Origin: Brachyspira hampsonii
GTDB taxonomy: Bacteria; Spirochaetota; Brachyspiria; Brachyspirales; Brachyspiraceae
Length of the DNA stretch: 64,000 nucleotides
Direction: 5' to 3'
Assembly (NCBI RefSeq): GCF_001746205.1
Contig: NZ_MDCO01000001.1
Coordinates: 319,896-383,895 of the forward strand
Below, one piece after another: positions 1 to 9,183 of the stretch. Position 1 is the first letter of the stretch. Each line of letters starts with the position of its first letter. A model generated the notes under the pieces. The model ran no database searches. It was not told where the DNA came from and was given only the letters and a program-made list of their open reading frames with translations. The position numbers and the translations under genes are program-made.

Positions 1-524
1 TTATCCATATGTATCATTTTTATATCATTTCCGCCAAGACCAAATTTCTTAGCATAACCTATAGCATTAAATTGTGCTGTAGTACCCAAAGGACCAAGTA
101 TCTGCAATCCTCTTACTGTTTCAGCACTTCCTAAAATATTTGAATATCCAGCAACTTTTCCAACTTCTTTTGCTATAGGGCTATCTTGTCTTACAAATAT
201 TCCCATACCGCCTGTAGTATTAACTTCTCCTATCCATTTTGCATTACCTTGTGCTAATGCAAATACAGAAGCTAAACCGCTAGCGGCTATATCTATTTCT
301 CCAGCAGCAAAAGCTTCATTTATTGGTGCTCCGCTTGCAAAAGTAAGAATTTCTATTTCAATACCTTCATTAGAATACATGCCTTTCTCTAAAGCATAAG
401 CTATAGGTAACGCAACAGTATTTACCATTGTACCGACGCGTATCTTCTTTGAAGAAGAAGATTTTGTGCCGCATGATATTAAAATAGAAACCAACAATAA
501 CAAAGCAAGAATATATTTCCTCAT
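1..524 (-). CDS. ABC-type solute-binding lipoprotein (SsuA/TauA/NMT1-like), 3' end outside window
   Basis: Partial gene: the start is at 522-524 and the rest runs off the left edge. The start is supported by a GAGGAG ribosome site just upstream. The product opens with a lipoprotein signal (MRKYILALLLLVSILISCG, Cys at about residue 19) and then reads KKIRVGTMVNTVALPIAYALEKGMY, followed by GIEIEI and ASGAPINEAFAAGEIDIAASG. This is the usual N-terminal lobe of SsuA/TauA/NMT1-type periplasmic binding proteins, which feed sulfonates, nitrate, thiamine precursors or similar small molecules to ABC importers. The ligand cannot be told from this fragment. It diverges from the radical SAM gene at 629, leaving about 100 bp for both promoters. 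The family call is firm and the substrate is unknown. Confidence 0.8.
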   Translation of the reverse strand, partial: MRKYILALLLLVSILISCGTKSSSSKKIRVGTMVNTVALPIAYALEKGMYSNEGIEIEILTFASGAPINEAFAAGEIDIAASGLASVFALAQGNAKWIGEVNTTGGMGIFVRQDSPIAKEVGKVAGYSNILGSAETVRGLQILGPLGTTAQFNAIGYAKKFGLGGNDIKMIHMD

Positions 525-628
525 ATGCTACTCCTCGTACATTTATATTACTAAATCAGTATAGTAAAAAAATACCTAAAATGCAACTATATATTGAAAT
601 TTATACCATTTCATATTATTATAAGATA

Positions 629-1747
629 ATGAATAATGTATCAGTATTAATTAAGCCTTCATCATCTTTATGCAACATAAATTGTAAATATTGTTTCTAT
701 ATAGACGAAGCTAAAAACAGAAAAATAGAAAATAATGGAATTATGACTGAAAATGTTGTGAAAGCTATAATAGATAAAGTTCTTCAAAATGCTGATAAAA
801 ATGCATTGTTTTCATTTCAGGGCGGGGAACCAACTGTAGCAGGACTCGAATATTTTAAGTCATTTATAGATTATGCTAATAAAAGCAATAAAAAAAATAT
901 CAATATAAATTACAGCATACAAACTAACGGATTATTGATAGATGATAAATGGTGCGAGTTATTCAAAAAGAATAATTTTTTAGTCGGACTTTCTTTTGAT
1001 ATGATAAAAAACATACATGATAATTATAGAATAGATAAAAATAATAATGATACATATAACAAAGTATTAGAAACTAAAAAATTATTTGATGCATTTAATG
1101 TGGAATACAATATACTTACAGTTCTTACATCTGAATTATCAAAATACCCTAAAGATGTATACAAAAAAATAAAAAAGCTAAATATAAAATATACTCAGTT
1201 CATACCATGCCTATCTGAAATAAATTCATGCAATAATGAATATTCTATAAAACCAAAAGAGTTTTCATACTTCTATAAAGAAATATTTTCATTATGGAAA
1301 GAAGATTTTTTTAATAATAATTATTATAGTATACAGTTCTTTGATAACATCATTCCATTATTTTTTGGAGGCTATCCTCCTATAACTTGCGGTATAAACG
1401 GAAAATGCACAAATCAAATAATAATAGAAAGCAGTGGAGATGTTTTTCCATGCGATTTTTATTGTTTAGATGATTATAAAATAGGAAATATAGCAGAGGA
1501 AGATTTGGCTGATATTTATTCAAGCAGCAAAGCAAAAGACTTTATAAATGAAAAAACAAACAGAATAAATAATGAAAGCCATTCATTATGCCGCTCTTGT
1601 AAATACTTAAGAGTATGTAACTGTGGATGCAAAAGAATGGAAAGTAATATGTACATAGATGAAGGCGGAAAGTTCTGCGGATTTCAAGATTTTCTTGATT
1701 ATGCTATAAATGATATGATGATAATATGGAAGATGATATCAAGATAA
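629..1747 (+). CDS. Radical SAM/SPASM protein, anaerobic sulfatase-maturase type
   Basis: About 372 residues from the ATG at 629. An in-frame ATG exists at 581, but the 629 start puts the radical SAM cysteines at C15-x3-C19-x2-C22 (CNINCKYCFY), the spacing of known anaerobic sulfatase-maturating enzymes. FQGGEPT is the SAM-binding GGE segment. The C-terminal third is a classical SPASM domain (CGINGKC, SGDVFPCDFYC, CRSC, CNCGC, FCGF) expected to bind two auxiliary [4Fe-4S] clusters. Known relatives oxidise a Cys or Ser of a sulfatase to formylglycine, and others modify peptides. No sulfatase gene is in the window, so the substrate is open. It converges with uvrC, 23 bp from its stop. This is a conventional architecture, unlike the island radical SAM proteins described further on. 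Confidence 0.85.
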   Translation: MNNVSVLIKPSSSLCNINCKYCFYIDEAKNRKIENNGIMTENVVKAIIDKVLQNADKNALFSFQGGEPTVAGLEYFKSFIDYANKSNKKNININYSIQTNGLLIDDKWCELFKKNNFLVGLSFDMIKNIHDNYRIDKNNNDTYNKVLETKKLFDAFNVEYNILTVLTSELSKYPKDVYKKIKKLNIKYTQFIPCLSEINSCNNEYSIKPKEFSYFYKEIFSLWKEDFFNNNYYSIQFFDNIIPLFFGGYPPITCGINGKCTNQIIIESSGDVFPCDFYCLDDYKIGNIAEEDLADIYSSSKAKDFINEKTNRINNESHSLCRSCKYLRVCNCGCKRMESNMYIDEGGKFCGFQDFLDYAINDMMIIWKMISR

Positions 1748-1770
1748 ATGAGTTTATAATAATAAATAAC

Positions 1771-3612
1771 TTATTTATGAAAATGTTCGTATATATTATT
1801 CGCTGCTTTATAGCTTATTCCCGGTATATTTCTAATGCTTTCAAAAGATGCATTTTTTATATTATCTATATTTATAAAATGAGAATACAATTTCTCTATA
1901 GTTTTTTTACCTATACCCTCTATACTTTCAAGTTCGCTTTTTACCATTTCTCTGCTTCTTTTCTTACCATGACTGCTATTAACCCATCTGTGAGTCTCAT
2001 CTCTAACCTTCTGTAAAAAAAGTCTGGCAGGTTCATTATCGCTTAATTGTACAGGTTCATTTCTATTAGGCAAATATATCTCCTCAAACTTTTTAGCTAA
2101 TGCCATTATAGGCTGTCCTTTTATATCAAGTTCTTTCAATGCCTCTATTGCTGAATTAAGCTGTCCCTTTCCTCCATCTATAAGTATTAAGTCTGGGAAA
2201 GTAAGATTTTCATCTCTAAGTCTTTTATATCTTCTGTAAACCGCCTCTTTGATAGAAGCAAAGTCATCTATGCCTGTAACTGTTTTCATATTGAATATTC
2301 TGTAATTTTTATTATCTGATACCCCATTAACAAATCTTACCATACCAGCCATAGTATAGCTTCCCTGAATATGTGCTATATCGAAAGACTCTATTACAGA
2401 AGGTGCTTTTTTAAGTTTAAATATTTCCTGAAGCCTTGTTATTCCTAAAGGTATTTCTCTTATCAATGCCTTTTCTTTAAATAAATGTTTAGCATTCTCA
2501 TTTGCTATGCTTATTAAACCTTTTCTGCTTTTATCGAGTTTTATATCAACATCTCTTCCAGAAACCTGCTTTAAATAATCTTTTATTATATCAATATCTG
2601 CAATATTAAAATCCGTTGATATTGAAGCAGGAATTAAATTGGCATGAGTATAATACTGCGTAAAAAAAGCAGAAAGTATTTCAGAATATTTTGATACACC
2701 TTTTTCTGCATAATATTCGTCATCATTCGGAGAGTGCATACTGAAAGTTTTTCTGTCTGCTAGTTTACCTCCCTTAACTGATAAAATAACTATTATATAA
2801 TTTCCTTTCTCTCCGTAAGCTCCTATTATATCAATATCATCGCTTTCAGGAATATATATGCTCTGCTCTACTGTTATATATTTAAGCAAGTCAATTTTAT
2901 CTCTTAAATCTTTAGCCGCCTCAAACTCTAACTTCTCAGCATGAACAAACATCTCCTGTTTTAATCTAGCAACTAATTCATCAACATTTCCCTCAAGAAC
3001 CATTACAGCATCTTCTATAGTTTTATCATAATCTTCTTCATTTATCAAATCGGCACAAGGAGCAGTACATTTTCCTATATGATAATAAAGACAAGGTCTT
3101 ATAGGTCTTTTAAGAGGAAAATCATATTTGCATCTTCTTAATTTGAAATTATCAATTATAAACTTTACTATATTGTCTGCCTTTTCAGCAGCAACATAAG
3201 GTCCGTAATATTTTTTATATTTTTTTGCATTATCTTTATCTATTACATTTCTAGCCTTTATAACTCTTGGAAAATGCTCATTTGTAATTGCTATAAAAGG
3301 AAATGATTTCTGATCTTTAAGAAGTATATTATAATGAGGCTTATGCTTTCTTATCATTTCAGCTTCTAATATCAAAGCCTCAACTTCATTTTTCGTCAGT
3401 ATATATTCAATATCCCTTATATGCTCTACTAATGCTGTTGTTTTTGCATCTTTATTTGAATTGTTAAAATATGACGAAACTCTTTTCTTTAGAGATTTTG
3501 CCTTACCTATATAAATTATTTCAGATTTGGAATCCTTCATAAAATATACTCCGGACTTATCTGGAATAATTTTTAATTTTTCATGTATATAACTTTTAAC
3601 TTCCTGATTCAT
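1771..3612 (-). CDS. uvrC: UvrABC excinuclease subunit C
   Basis: About 613 residues, normal for UvrC. It makes both incisions in nucleotide excision repair after UvrA-UvrB load at the lesion. Domains in order: GIY-YIG nuclease near residues 10-90 (SGVYFMKD, IIYIGKAKSLKKRVSSYF), a cysteine cluster region (CKYDFPLKRPIRPCLYYHIGKCTAPC), a UVR helix pair near 195-235 that contacts UvrB, the RNase H-like second nuclease (SFDIAHIQGSYTMAGMVRFV, LILIDGGKGQL) and C-terminal helix-hairpin-helix motifs (IEGIGKKTIEKLYSHF, IPGISYKAANNIYEHF). An upstream in-frame ATG at 3660 would add 16 hydrophobic residues with no family counterpart, so I chose the ATG at 3612, which begins MNQEVKSYIHEKL. Confidence 0.97.
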   Translation of the reverse strand: MNQEVKSYIHEKLKIIPDKSGVYFMKDSKSEIIYIGKAKSLKKRVSSYFNNSNKDAKTTALVEHIRDIEYILTKNEVEALILEAEMIRKHKPHYNILLKDQKSFPFIAITNEHFPRVIKARNVIDKDNAKKYKKYYGPYVAAEKADNIVKFIIDNFKLRRCKYDFPLKRPIRPCLYYHIGKCTAPCADLINEEDYDKTIEDAVMVLEGNVDELVARLKQEMFVHAEKLEFEAAKDLRDKIDLLKYITVEQSIYIPESDDIDIIGAYGEKGNYIIVILSVKGGKLADRKTFSMHSPNDDEYYAEKGVSKYSEILSAFFTQYYTHANLIPASISTDFNIADIDIIKDYLKQVSGRDVDIKLDKSRKGLISIANENAKHLFKEKALIREIPLGITRLQEIFKLKKAPSVIESFDIAHIQGSYTMAGMVRFVNGVSDNKNYRIFNMKTVTGIDDFASIKEAVYRRYKRLRDENLTFPDLILIDGGKGQLNSAIEALKELDIKGQPIMALAKKFEEIYLPNRNEPVQLSDNEPARLFLQKVRDETHRWVNSSHGKKRSREMVKSELESIEGIGKKTIEKLYSHFINIDNIKNASFESIRNIPGISYKAANNIYEHFHK

Positions 3613-3810
3613 AATTCTTAACTTTTTACTAATTATACATAAAATAATAAACTTTGTCAAAAAAGTATACTATATATTGATTTGTATAATTTTCAAGATT
3701 AGACTTATTTCAAAACCTGATTTGTTAATATGTTTAGTTTTTTAATTTAATATTTTTTAATTAGAAATAAGTATATTATAAAGCTTTTAAAGTAAGTTAA
3801 TTTAAATACC

Positions 3811-3852
3811 AAAAAACAAACATACTGCTATAAAAAATAAGAAAATGTTTGT
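3811..3852 (-). terminator. Rho-independent terminator of the phosphoribosyltransferase gene
   Basis: On the minus strand an 8-bp stem (ACAAACAT paired with ATGTTTGT, arms 3845-3852 and 3816-3823) is followed by a run of T, 23 bp after the stop of the gene ending at 3876. The loop is long (21 nt), so strength is uncertain. Confidence 0.55.
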
Positions 3853-3875
3853 AAAAGTGAAACATATATATATAA

Positions 3876-4274
3876 TTATTTACTAGATGCTTTAGTCTCC
3901 CAAGGGAATAAAAGCCAATTATCATGATTAATATTCTTATAACTGTATCTAGGCTTTATTTTACTTGTATGCTCTCTAACAAATAAAGTCGCAATATCAA
4001 ATTTCTGATCATCAAAATATTTTAGAGTTTCTCCTGTATCTGATATATCATCTACAATTAAAGCAGACTTATTTTTTACTTTTAATCTCCAAACTTCTTC
4101 CATATTTAAAACCATCGGAATTTTAAGTCTATGAGAAAGCATAACTGCAGGTACTAATCCGCCTCTTGCTAATCCATAAATAACTTCATAATGAATCTTT
4201 GAATCTTCTATTTGTTTTGCTAATACTTCTATAGCTTCATCTATATTTTCCCAAGTGATTATATCATATTCCAT
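3876..4274 (-). CDS. Purine-type phosphoribosyltransferase (type I PRT fold)
   Basis: 132 residues. The PRPP-binding signature is ALIVDDISDTGET near residue 70 (two acidic residues followed by S-D-T-G), with an upstream YGLARGGLVPAVMLSHRL segment matching the PPi loop. The ending NWLLFPWE is characteristic of short hypoxanthine/xanthine/guanine phosphoribosyltransferases of the archaeal Gpt type. It probably salvages a purine base with PRPP in the cytoplasm. It lies 26 bp downstream of pheT on the same strand and may be the last gene of a pheS-pheT transcript; a terminator-like hairpin follows. Base specificity cannot be set from sequence alone. Confidence 0.85.
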   Translation of the reverse strand: MEYDIITWENIDEAIEVLAKQIEDSKIHYEVIYGLARGGLVPAVMLSHRLKIPMVLNMEEVWRLKVKNKSALIVDDISDTGETLKYFDDQKFDIATLFVREHTSKIKPRYSYKNINHDNWLLFPWETKASSK

Positions 4275-4300
4275 TATAAACCTTCTTTAATATTCACAAA

Positions 4301-6724
4301 TTAAGATCTTAAATTAATATCAAATCTAGTTTTAAGCATTTCAAGCAAAGATTTTTCCACACTATTAATATCTTCTTCTCTTAAAGTTTTATTAGGATCA
4401 TAATATGTTATAGATATTGCTATGGACTGTTTTCCTTCTTCAACCTGTTCGCCTACATATCTATCAACTACACTTACATTCTGTATAATATTATTAAACT
4501 TAGTTATAGATTTAATAACCTTGCTGAACTCTATATCATTACTGCAAACCAAAGCTAAATCTCTAAATACTGCCGGATATTTTCCTATATCTTTTAATTT
4601 CTGTTTTTTAACTCTCTCTTTAACCAACTTCAAAGTTTTTCTTATATCAATATCCAAGAAATATACTTCACCGCTTATATCAAAAAGTTTAAGAAGTTTA
4701 GGGTGAAGCCTTCCAATAATACCTATTTTCTCTCCGAATATAACAATCTCACCAGACATAGTAGGTATAAACCATTTATGCTCTTTAGGTACTAAATTAT
4801 AATCAGTGCATTTTAAATCTCTTATTAAAAGCTCTTCTATAACTCCGCTCATATCAAAGAAATCATAAGCTCTGGCTTCTTTATTCCATAATTTTTCCTG
4901 ATAAAGCCCGAACATAACAGCAGATAAATGCTTTTCTTCTATAAAGTTTTCATTTTCTTTATAGAATATATTTCCTACTTCAAATAAAGCCCCATTTTTA
5001 TGTCTATGATTATGATTATAAGCTGCACTATTAAGAAGAGAAGCTAAAGTTGTAGGTCTTAAAACATCCATTTCATTAGTTAATGGATTTACCACTTTTA
5101 TCAATTTTTCTTCCTCTATTCCCATAGCCTTAAATACATTGCTGTCTCCCATAGAATACTGCTTAGTTTCATAAAGACCATAAGAAGCCATTCTATGCTT
5201 AACAAAGCTCACTTCAGCATAATCTGTATTTATAGGATTACATTTTATATGAGGCACATTTGTAGATATATTATTGTAACCATATACCCTTGCTATTTCC
5301 TCTATCAAATCCTCAGCTATTGATAGATCATGTCTGTAATAAGGGATCTCTACTTTAAGATTATTTTCACCTAAAGCTACAGCTTTAAATCCGTATCTTT
5401 TAAATATAGAAGATATTTCCATCTTACTCATATTAAGACCTAAATATCTTTTTACAAGTCCGCAGTCAAACACTATTATATTCGCATCAAACTGCTTAAC
5501 ATTTACCTCTTTAGATCTTGAAGCTATTTTGCATGAATTATCTAAAGTAACTATCAAATCAACAACTCTATTCAAAGCGGCAAGTGTAAGAGTATGATCT
5601 ATATCTCTTTCAAATCTGTATGAAGCATCTGTTTTAGTCTTAGTTGCTATTGTAGATTTTTTCACCGCTATATGATCAAAATATGCACTTTCTATTAAAA
5701 TATTTTTAGTATCATTTTCAATTTTAGTGAAATCGCCTCCCATAACTCCGGCAAGCCCCATAGGTTTTTCACTGTCAGCTACTACCAAAACTTCATCTGT
5801 AAGTTCTATTTCTCTGCCGTCAAGCAAAGTAATTTTTTCTCCGTTTCTTGCATTTCTAACTATAATTTTACCGTCTTTTATCTTGTCAAAATCATAAGCA
5901 TGCAAAGGCTGTCCGTATTCAAGCATAACATAATTTGTAACATCAACTATATTATTAACAGGATTTATACCGCACATTATTAATCTTTTCTGCATCCAAT
6001 CAGGAGAAGGTCCTACAGTTATATCTTTTATAAGTCTTCCAACATACTTATAGCAGCTGTCAGTGTTTTCTATTGTTATGTCTATATTTCCGCCTGCAGC
6101 ATCATAAGTATTAACAGATGGAATACTCACTCTTCTTTCTAAAACCAAAGAACATTCTCTGGCAAAACCTATAATACTTACCAAATCTCCTCTGTTTGCT
6201 GTGATTTCAACATTAAATATATGATCTGTGCTTCCTACTATAGTAGAAAGAGAATTTCCTAATATACTGTCTTTATCAGCATTAACTTTTTCAATGTCTT
6301 CGTCTAATATCCATATACCATATACGCCTTCTAATTCTTCATAACCCAATTCTGTTCTGGAACATAGCATACCATTACTTTCAAAACCTCTTATAGAAGC
6401 CTTTTTTATGGTTAATCCGTTTGGAAGTTTAGCACCTATCATAGCCACAGGAACATATATACCCTCTTTTACATTAGGAGCACCGCATACTATTGAGAGT
6501 GTATCTCCATCACCAACATCAACTTTACATACACTTAATTTATCCGCATCAGGATGTTTATGTACAGATGTTATTTTACCAATAATAACACCTGGTATAT
6601 CACCTCCTGTAGTTTCTATAGATGAAATCTCACTTCCTGCTAAAGTTATTTTTTCAGCAATTTCCTCTACACTAAATCCGTCTAAATTAACAAATTCTTT
6701 TAGCCAACTTAATGGAACTCTCAT
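4301..6724 (-). CDS. pheT: Phenylalanyl-tRNA synthetase beta subunit
   Basis: About 807 residues, the usual bacterial length. The N-terminal tRNA-binding (EMAP/OB) domain is visible (VIIGKITSVHKHPDADKLSVCKVDVG), then the B3/4 editing domain with the ITANRGDLVSIIGFARE segment, the B5 domain (YLGLNMSKMEISSIFKRYGF), a catalytic-like core and the C-terminal FDX-ACB anticodon-binding domain (KYPAVFRDLALVCSNDIEFSKV). It pairs with PheS as an alpha2-beta2 enzyme charging tRNA-Phe and clearing mischarged Tyr. Two ATGs lie 6 bp apart. The GAGG ribosome site is only 2 bp from the first (6730) but 8 bp from the second, so 6724 is preferred. Confidence 0.97.
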   Translation of the reverse strand: MRVPLSWLKEFVNLDGFSVEEIAEKITLAGSEISSIETTGGDIPGVIIGKITSVHKHPDADKLSVCKVDVGDGDTLSIVCGAPNVKEGIYVPVAMIGAKLPNGLTIKKASIRGFESNGMLCSRTELGYEELEGVYGIWILDEDIEKVNADKDSILGNSLSTIVGSTDHIFNVEITANRGDLVSIIGFARECSLVLERRVSIPSVNTYDAAGGNIDITIENTDSCYKYVGRLIKDITVGPSPDWMQKRLIMCGINPVNNIVDVTNYVMLEYGQPLHAYDFDKIKDGKIIVRNARNGEKITLLDGREIELTDEVLVVADSEKPMGLAGVMGGDFTKIENDTKNILIESAYFDHIAVKKSTIATKTKTDASYRFERDIDHTLTLAALNRVVDLIVTLDNSCKIASRSKEVNVKQFDANIIVFDCGLVKRYLGLNMSKMEISSIFKRYGFKAVALGENNLKVEIPYYRHDLSIAEDLIEEIARVYGYNNISTNVPHIKCNPINTDYAEVSFVKHRMASYGLYETKQYSMGDSNVFKAMGIEEEKLIKVVNPLTNEMDVLRPTTLASLLNSAAYNHNHRHKNGALFEVGNIFYKENENFIEEKHLSAVMFGLYQEKLWNKEARAYDFFDMSGVIEELLIRDLKCTDYNLVPKEHKWFIPTMSGEIVIFGEKIGIIGRLHPKLLKLFDISGEVYFLDIDIRKTLKLVKERVKKQKLKDIGKYPAVFRDLALVCSNDIEFSKVIKSITKFNNIIQNVSVVDRYVGEQVEEGKQSIAISITYYDPNKTLREEDINSVEKSLLEMLKTRFDINLRS

Positions 6725-6838
6725 TATCATATCCTCAACTTAATTCTATTAAAAAATTATTTTTTTATTATTGTTGTTATTATCTTGTTGTTATGTATCT
6801 CAGCCTCTATACTTATTTAATTAAATATTATTACTATC

Positions 6839-7858
6839 TTACCATTGTTTTAAGAAATCTATATCATTCTCATAAAACATTCTTATATCAGTTATTCCAT
6901 ATTTAATCATAGCTACTCTTTCTATACCCATTCCGAATGCAAAACCTGTATATTTATTTGTATCATATCCAACATGTTTAAATACATTAGGATGAATCAT
7001 ACCAGCACCCATAAGTTCAAGCCAGCCTTCTCCTCCGCAAGTTTTACATCCGCTTCCTCCGCATATTACACAAGTAGCACTCAAATCTGCCCCCGGCTCT
7101 ACAAATGGGAAATAATCCGGTCTTAATCTTATCTGTGTTTTATCACCGAACATTTTTTTACAGAATAGCTCTAATATCCCCTTTAAATCATTAAAACTTA
7201 TTCCATTATCAACCATAATCCCTTCAACTTGATGAAATACAGGTGAATGTTTTGAATCTATAGCATCTCTTCTGGCACATTTACCCGGTGAAACAACTGC
7301 TATAGGAGGAGGCGTCTCCATCATGGTTCTTATCTGCATGCCTGATGTATGGGTTCTAAGTACATGATCTTTAGATATAAAGAAAGAGTCATGACTATCT
7401 CTTGAAGGGTGATAATAAGGTATATTTAATGCCTCAAAATTATGAAAATCATCTTCTATTTCATTACCTTCTACAACTCTAAAACCTATTTCTGTTAAAA
7501 TCGAAACTATTTCCTCTTCCACTTTAGTAAGAAGATTAACTCCTACAGATTTTGGTCTTCTTCCAGGCATAGTTATATCTATTTTATTTTTCTCTAAAGA
7601 AGATAAAAATTCACGTTCTGATATTAAATTCTTCTTCTCTAATAAAGAATTCTCACAATAACTCTTTATCTCATTAATCTTTTTTCCAAACTCTTTCTTC
7701 TCCTCAATATTATCTATAGAGGATAAACTTTTTAAAAGCTCTGTTATCTTTCCTTTTCTGCCTAAATAATGAATTCTTATATCATCTATTTCAGCCTGAG
7801 TATTAGCATTTTCTATACTGTTTTTTAAAAAGCTATGAAGCTCCTCGAGATTATCCAT
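6839..7858 (-). CDS. pheS: Phenylalanyl-tRNA synthetase alpha subunit
   Basis: 339 residues, typical of PheS. An N-terminal coiled-coil arm (about residues 1-90) binds tRNA-Phe. The class II catalytic core follows: motif 1 region DDFHNFEALNIPYYHPSRDSHD, motif 2 HSPVFHQVEGIMVD and motif 3 GFAFGMGIERVAMIKYGI. One oddity is a cysteine-rich insertion near residue 262 (CVICGGSGCKTCGGEG, a CxxC-x4-CxxC knuckle) that could bind zinc; spirochaete and some Gram-positive PheS carry similar inserts. It lies upstream of pheT on the same strand with 114 bp between them, which suggests co-transcription. Confidence 0.97.
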   Translation of the reverse strand: MDNLEELHSFLKNSIENANTQAEIDDIRIHYLGRKGKITELLKSLSSIDNIEEKKEFGKKINEIKSYCENSLLEKKNLISEREFLSSLEKNKIDITMPGRRPKSVGVNLLTKVEEEIVSILTEIGFRVVEGNEIEDDFHNFEALNIPYYHPSRDSHDSFFISKDHVLRTHTSGMQIRTMMETPPPIAVVSPGKCARRDAIDSKHSPVFHQVEGIMVDNGISFNDLKGILELFCKKMFGDKTQIRLRPDYFPFVEPGADLSATCVICGGSGCKTCGGEGWLELMGAGMIHPNVFKHVGYDTNKYTGFAFGMGIERVAMIKYGITDIRMFYENDIDFLKQW

Positions 7859-7967
7859 TGATTTTTCCTATAACATAAAATTGAATACTATTATATTATA
7901 CCATAAAATTATTTTCAATACAATAAAAAAATGATATAATATATTAATGAATTCTATTTATAATAAT

Positions 7968-8774
7968 TTAAAAAATTTTTTCAATATTTTCAATAAGAAT
8001 TTTAATTCTTTCTAAAACATTTTCATCATTTTTATTACAGAATAAAATATTCTTTATATCTTTATCAAAATTATTTGGAATTTTACGGCATAGTTTAAAT
8101 ACATAATCTAAAAGCTTCTTTTCACCTACATGCAGCTCTTCATTTAATGCAAATAAAATATCAAAATATGATGATAATATAGCCGTAATCCTATGATTAA
8201 TACTAACAATATCATTTCTTTTTACTGCTTTTTCTAACTGATCATAAAAAGATGCTATTTTCTTGCCGTACATAACATTAAAATTTTTTTCTATTATGTT
8301 ATTTTTTAATTTCTTAGGATATTCTTCACTTAATTCATCTTGAAACTTCTTAAATTTTCCGCCTTTATCATAAAGTATATTAGAATGTTTTATATTGTAT
8401 AAAAAAGCAGTAGTATACCCTATCTTTGCATTGCAGCCTCTCCATACATATTCAAGCTCTCCTTCAGCCCAAGATAAATCTCTATACATAAAATCTAAAC
8501 ATATACCGATGTCTTTTAATATCATCTCATCGCCATGCTCAAAATAATCATTGCCTATTTCATAATAAGAAGCATGTTTCTCAGCAAACTTTCTTCTCAG
8601 CTCTATATCTTCGCTGCTGTTTAATAAACCTTTGGAATATACATAAATATCATAATCTGACATATCATCATTTATCAAACTGCTCCTTGATCCTGATAAA
8701 ACTATAGAATCAATATTATTATTATTTTCAGTAATTATTTTTATATAATCATTTAATATATCATTTAAATACAT
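7968..8774 (-). CDS. Nucleotidyltransferase-fold protein with DUF4037-like C-terminal domain
   Basis: 268 residues. The N-terminus has the pol-beta-type nucleotidyltransferase signature (SIVLSGSRSSLINDDMSDYDIYVY: G-S-R-S then a D-x-D pair near residue 40) and a later acidic strand (ICLDFMYRD). The C-terminal half matches the DUF4037 pattern: helices ending in HRITAILSSYFDILFALNEELHVGEKKLLDYV. Relatives may transfer nucleotides to small molecules or proteins, but no substrate is established for this group. It is a single gene between pheS and a small lipoprotein gene, all on the minus strand. The fold is confident and the function unknown. Confidence 0.75.
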   Translation of the reverse strand: MYLNDILNDYIKIITENNNNIDSIVLSGSRSSLINDDMSDYDIYVYSKGLLNSSEDIELRRKFAEKHASYYEIGNDYFEHGDEMILKDIGICLDFMYRDLSWAEGELEYVWRGCNAKIGYTTAFLYNIKHSNILYDKGGKFKKFQDELSEEYPKKLKNNIIEKNFNVMYGKKIASFYDQLEKAVKRNDIVSINHRITAILSSYFDILFALNEELHVGEKKLLDYVFKLCRKIPNNFDKDIKNILFCNKNDENVLERIKILIENIEKIF

Positions 8775-8813
8775 AAAAACTTCCGAATATTATATTTTTT
8801 AATTTAAAAATAA

Positions 8814-9131
8814 TCACTTTATTGAATTTGATATGCCTTCTTTTACTCTATCTAATTCTTCAGCAGCCTTTTTCAATTCTGATTCTAAAGATTTAGAAGC
8901 ATCTTCTATAGCTTTGGAAGGGTCAATATTTTCTACAGCTTTTGAAAAATTATCAAATCCTTTTTCTGCTGTATCGCCTGCTTTTTCCACACCATCCTGT
9001 AATTTTTTTGAAGCATTATCTATTTTTTTATTTATGGAATCTGCTGCTTTATCCACTGCACTTTTATCTTTCTCACATGAAAAACTAAATAATGATAAAA
9101 TAATAACTAAAGAAAATATAATACTTTTCAT
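8814..9131 (-). CDS. Small helical lipoprotein
   Basis: 105 residues from the ATG at 9131, chosen because GGAG lies 9 bp upstream and the product then begins with a clean lipoprotein signal (MKSIIFSLVIILSLFSFSCEKDK, Cys at 19). A longer reading frame starts at 9215 but would bury the signal. The mature part is a lysine- and aspartate-rich amphipathic helix with repeated KAADSINKKIDNASKKLQ-type heptads (DKAAD, DGVEKAGDTAEKG, SKAIEDASKSLES), resembling entericidin or YtxH-like surface helices. It is probably anchored in the inner or outer membrane. No enzymatic function is suggested. Confidence 0.75.
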   Translation of the reverse strand: MKSIIFSLVIILSLFSFSCEKDKSAVDKAADSINKKIDNASKKLQDGVEKAGDTAEKGFDNFSKAVENIDPSKAIEDASKSLESELKKAAEELDRVKEGISNSIK

Positions 9132-9183
9132 AACATAATACTCCATATTTTTTTGTATAATTATAATTGTTAATATATATTTG

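Noticed and set aside
4422-4706. Plus-strand frames inside pheT and similar antisense frames in trpB, secA and rfbH
   Set aside because: All lie opposite conserved genes with recognisable motifs and lack ribosome sites.
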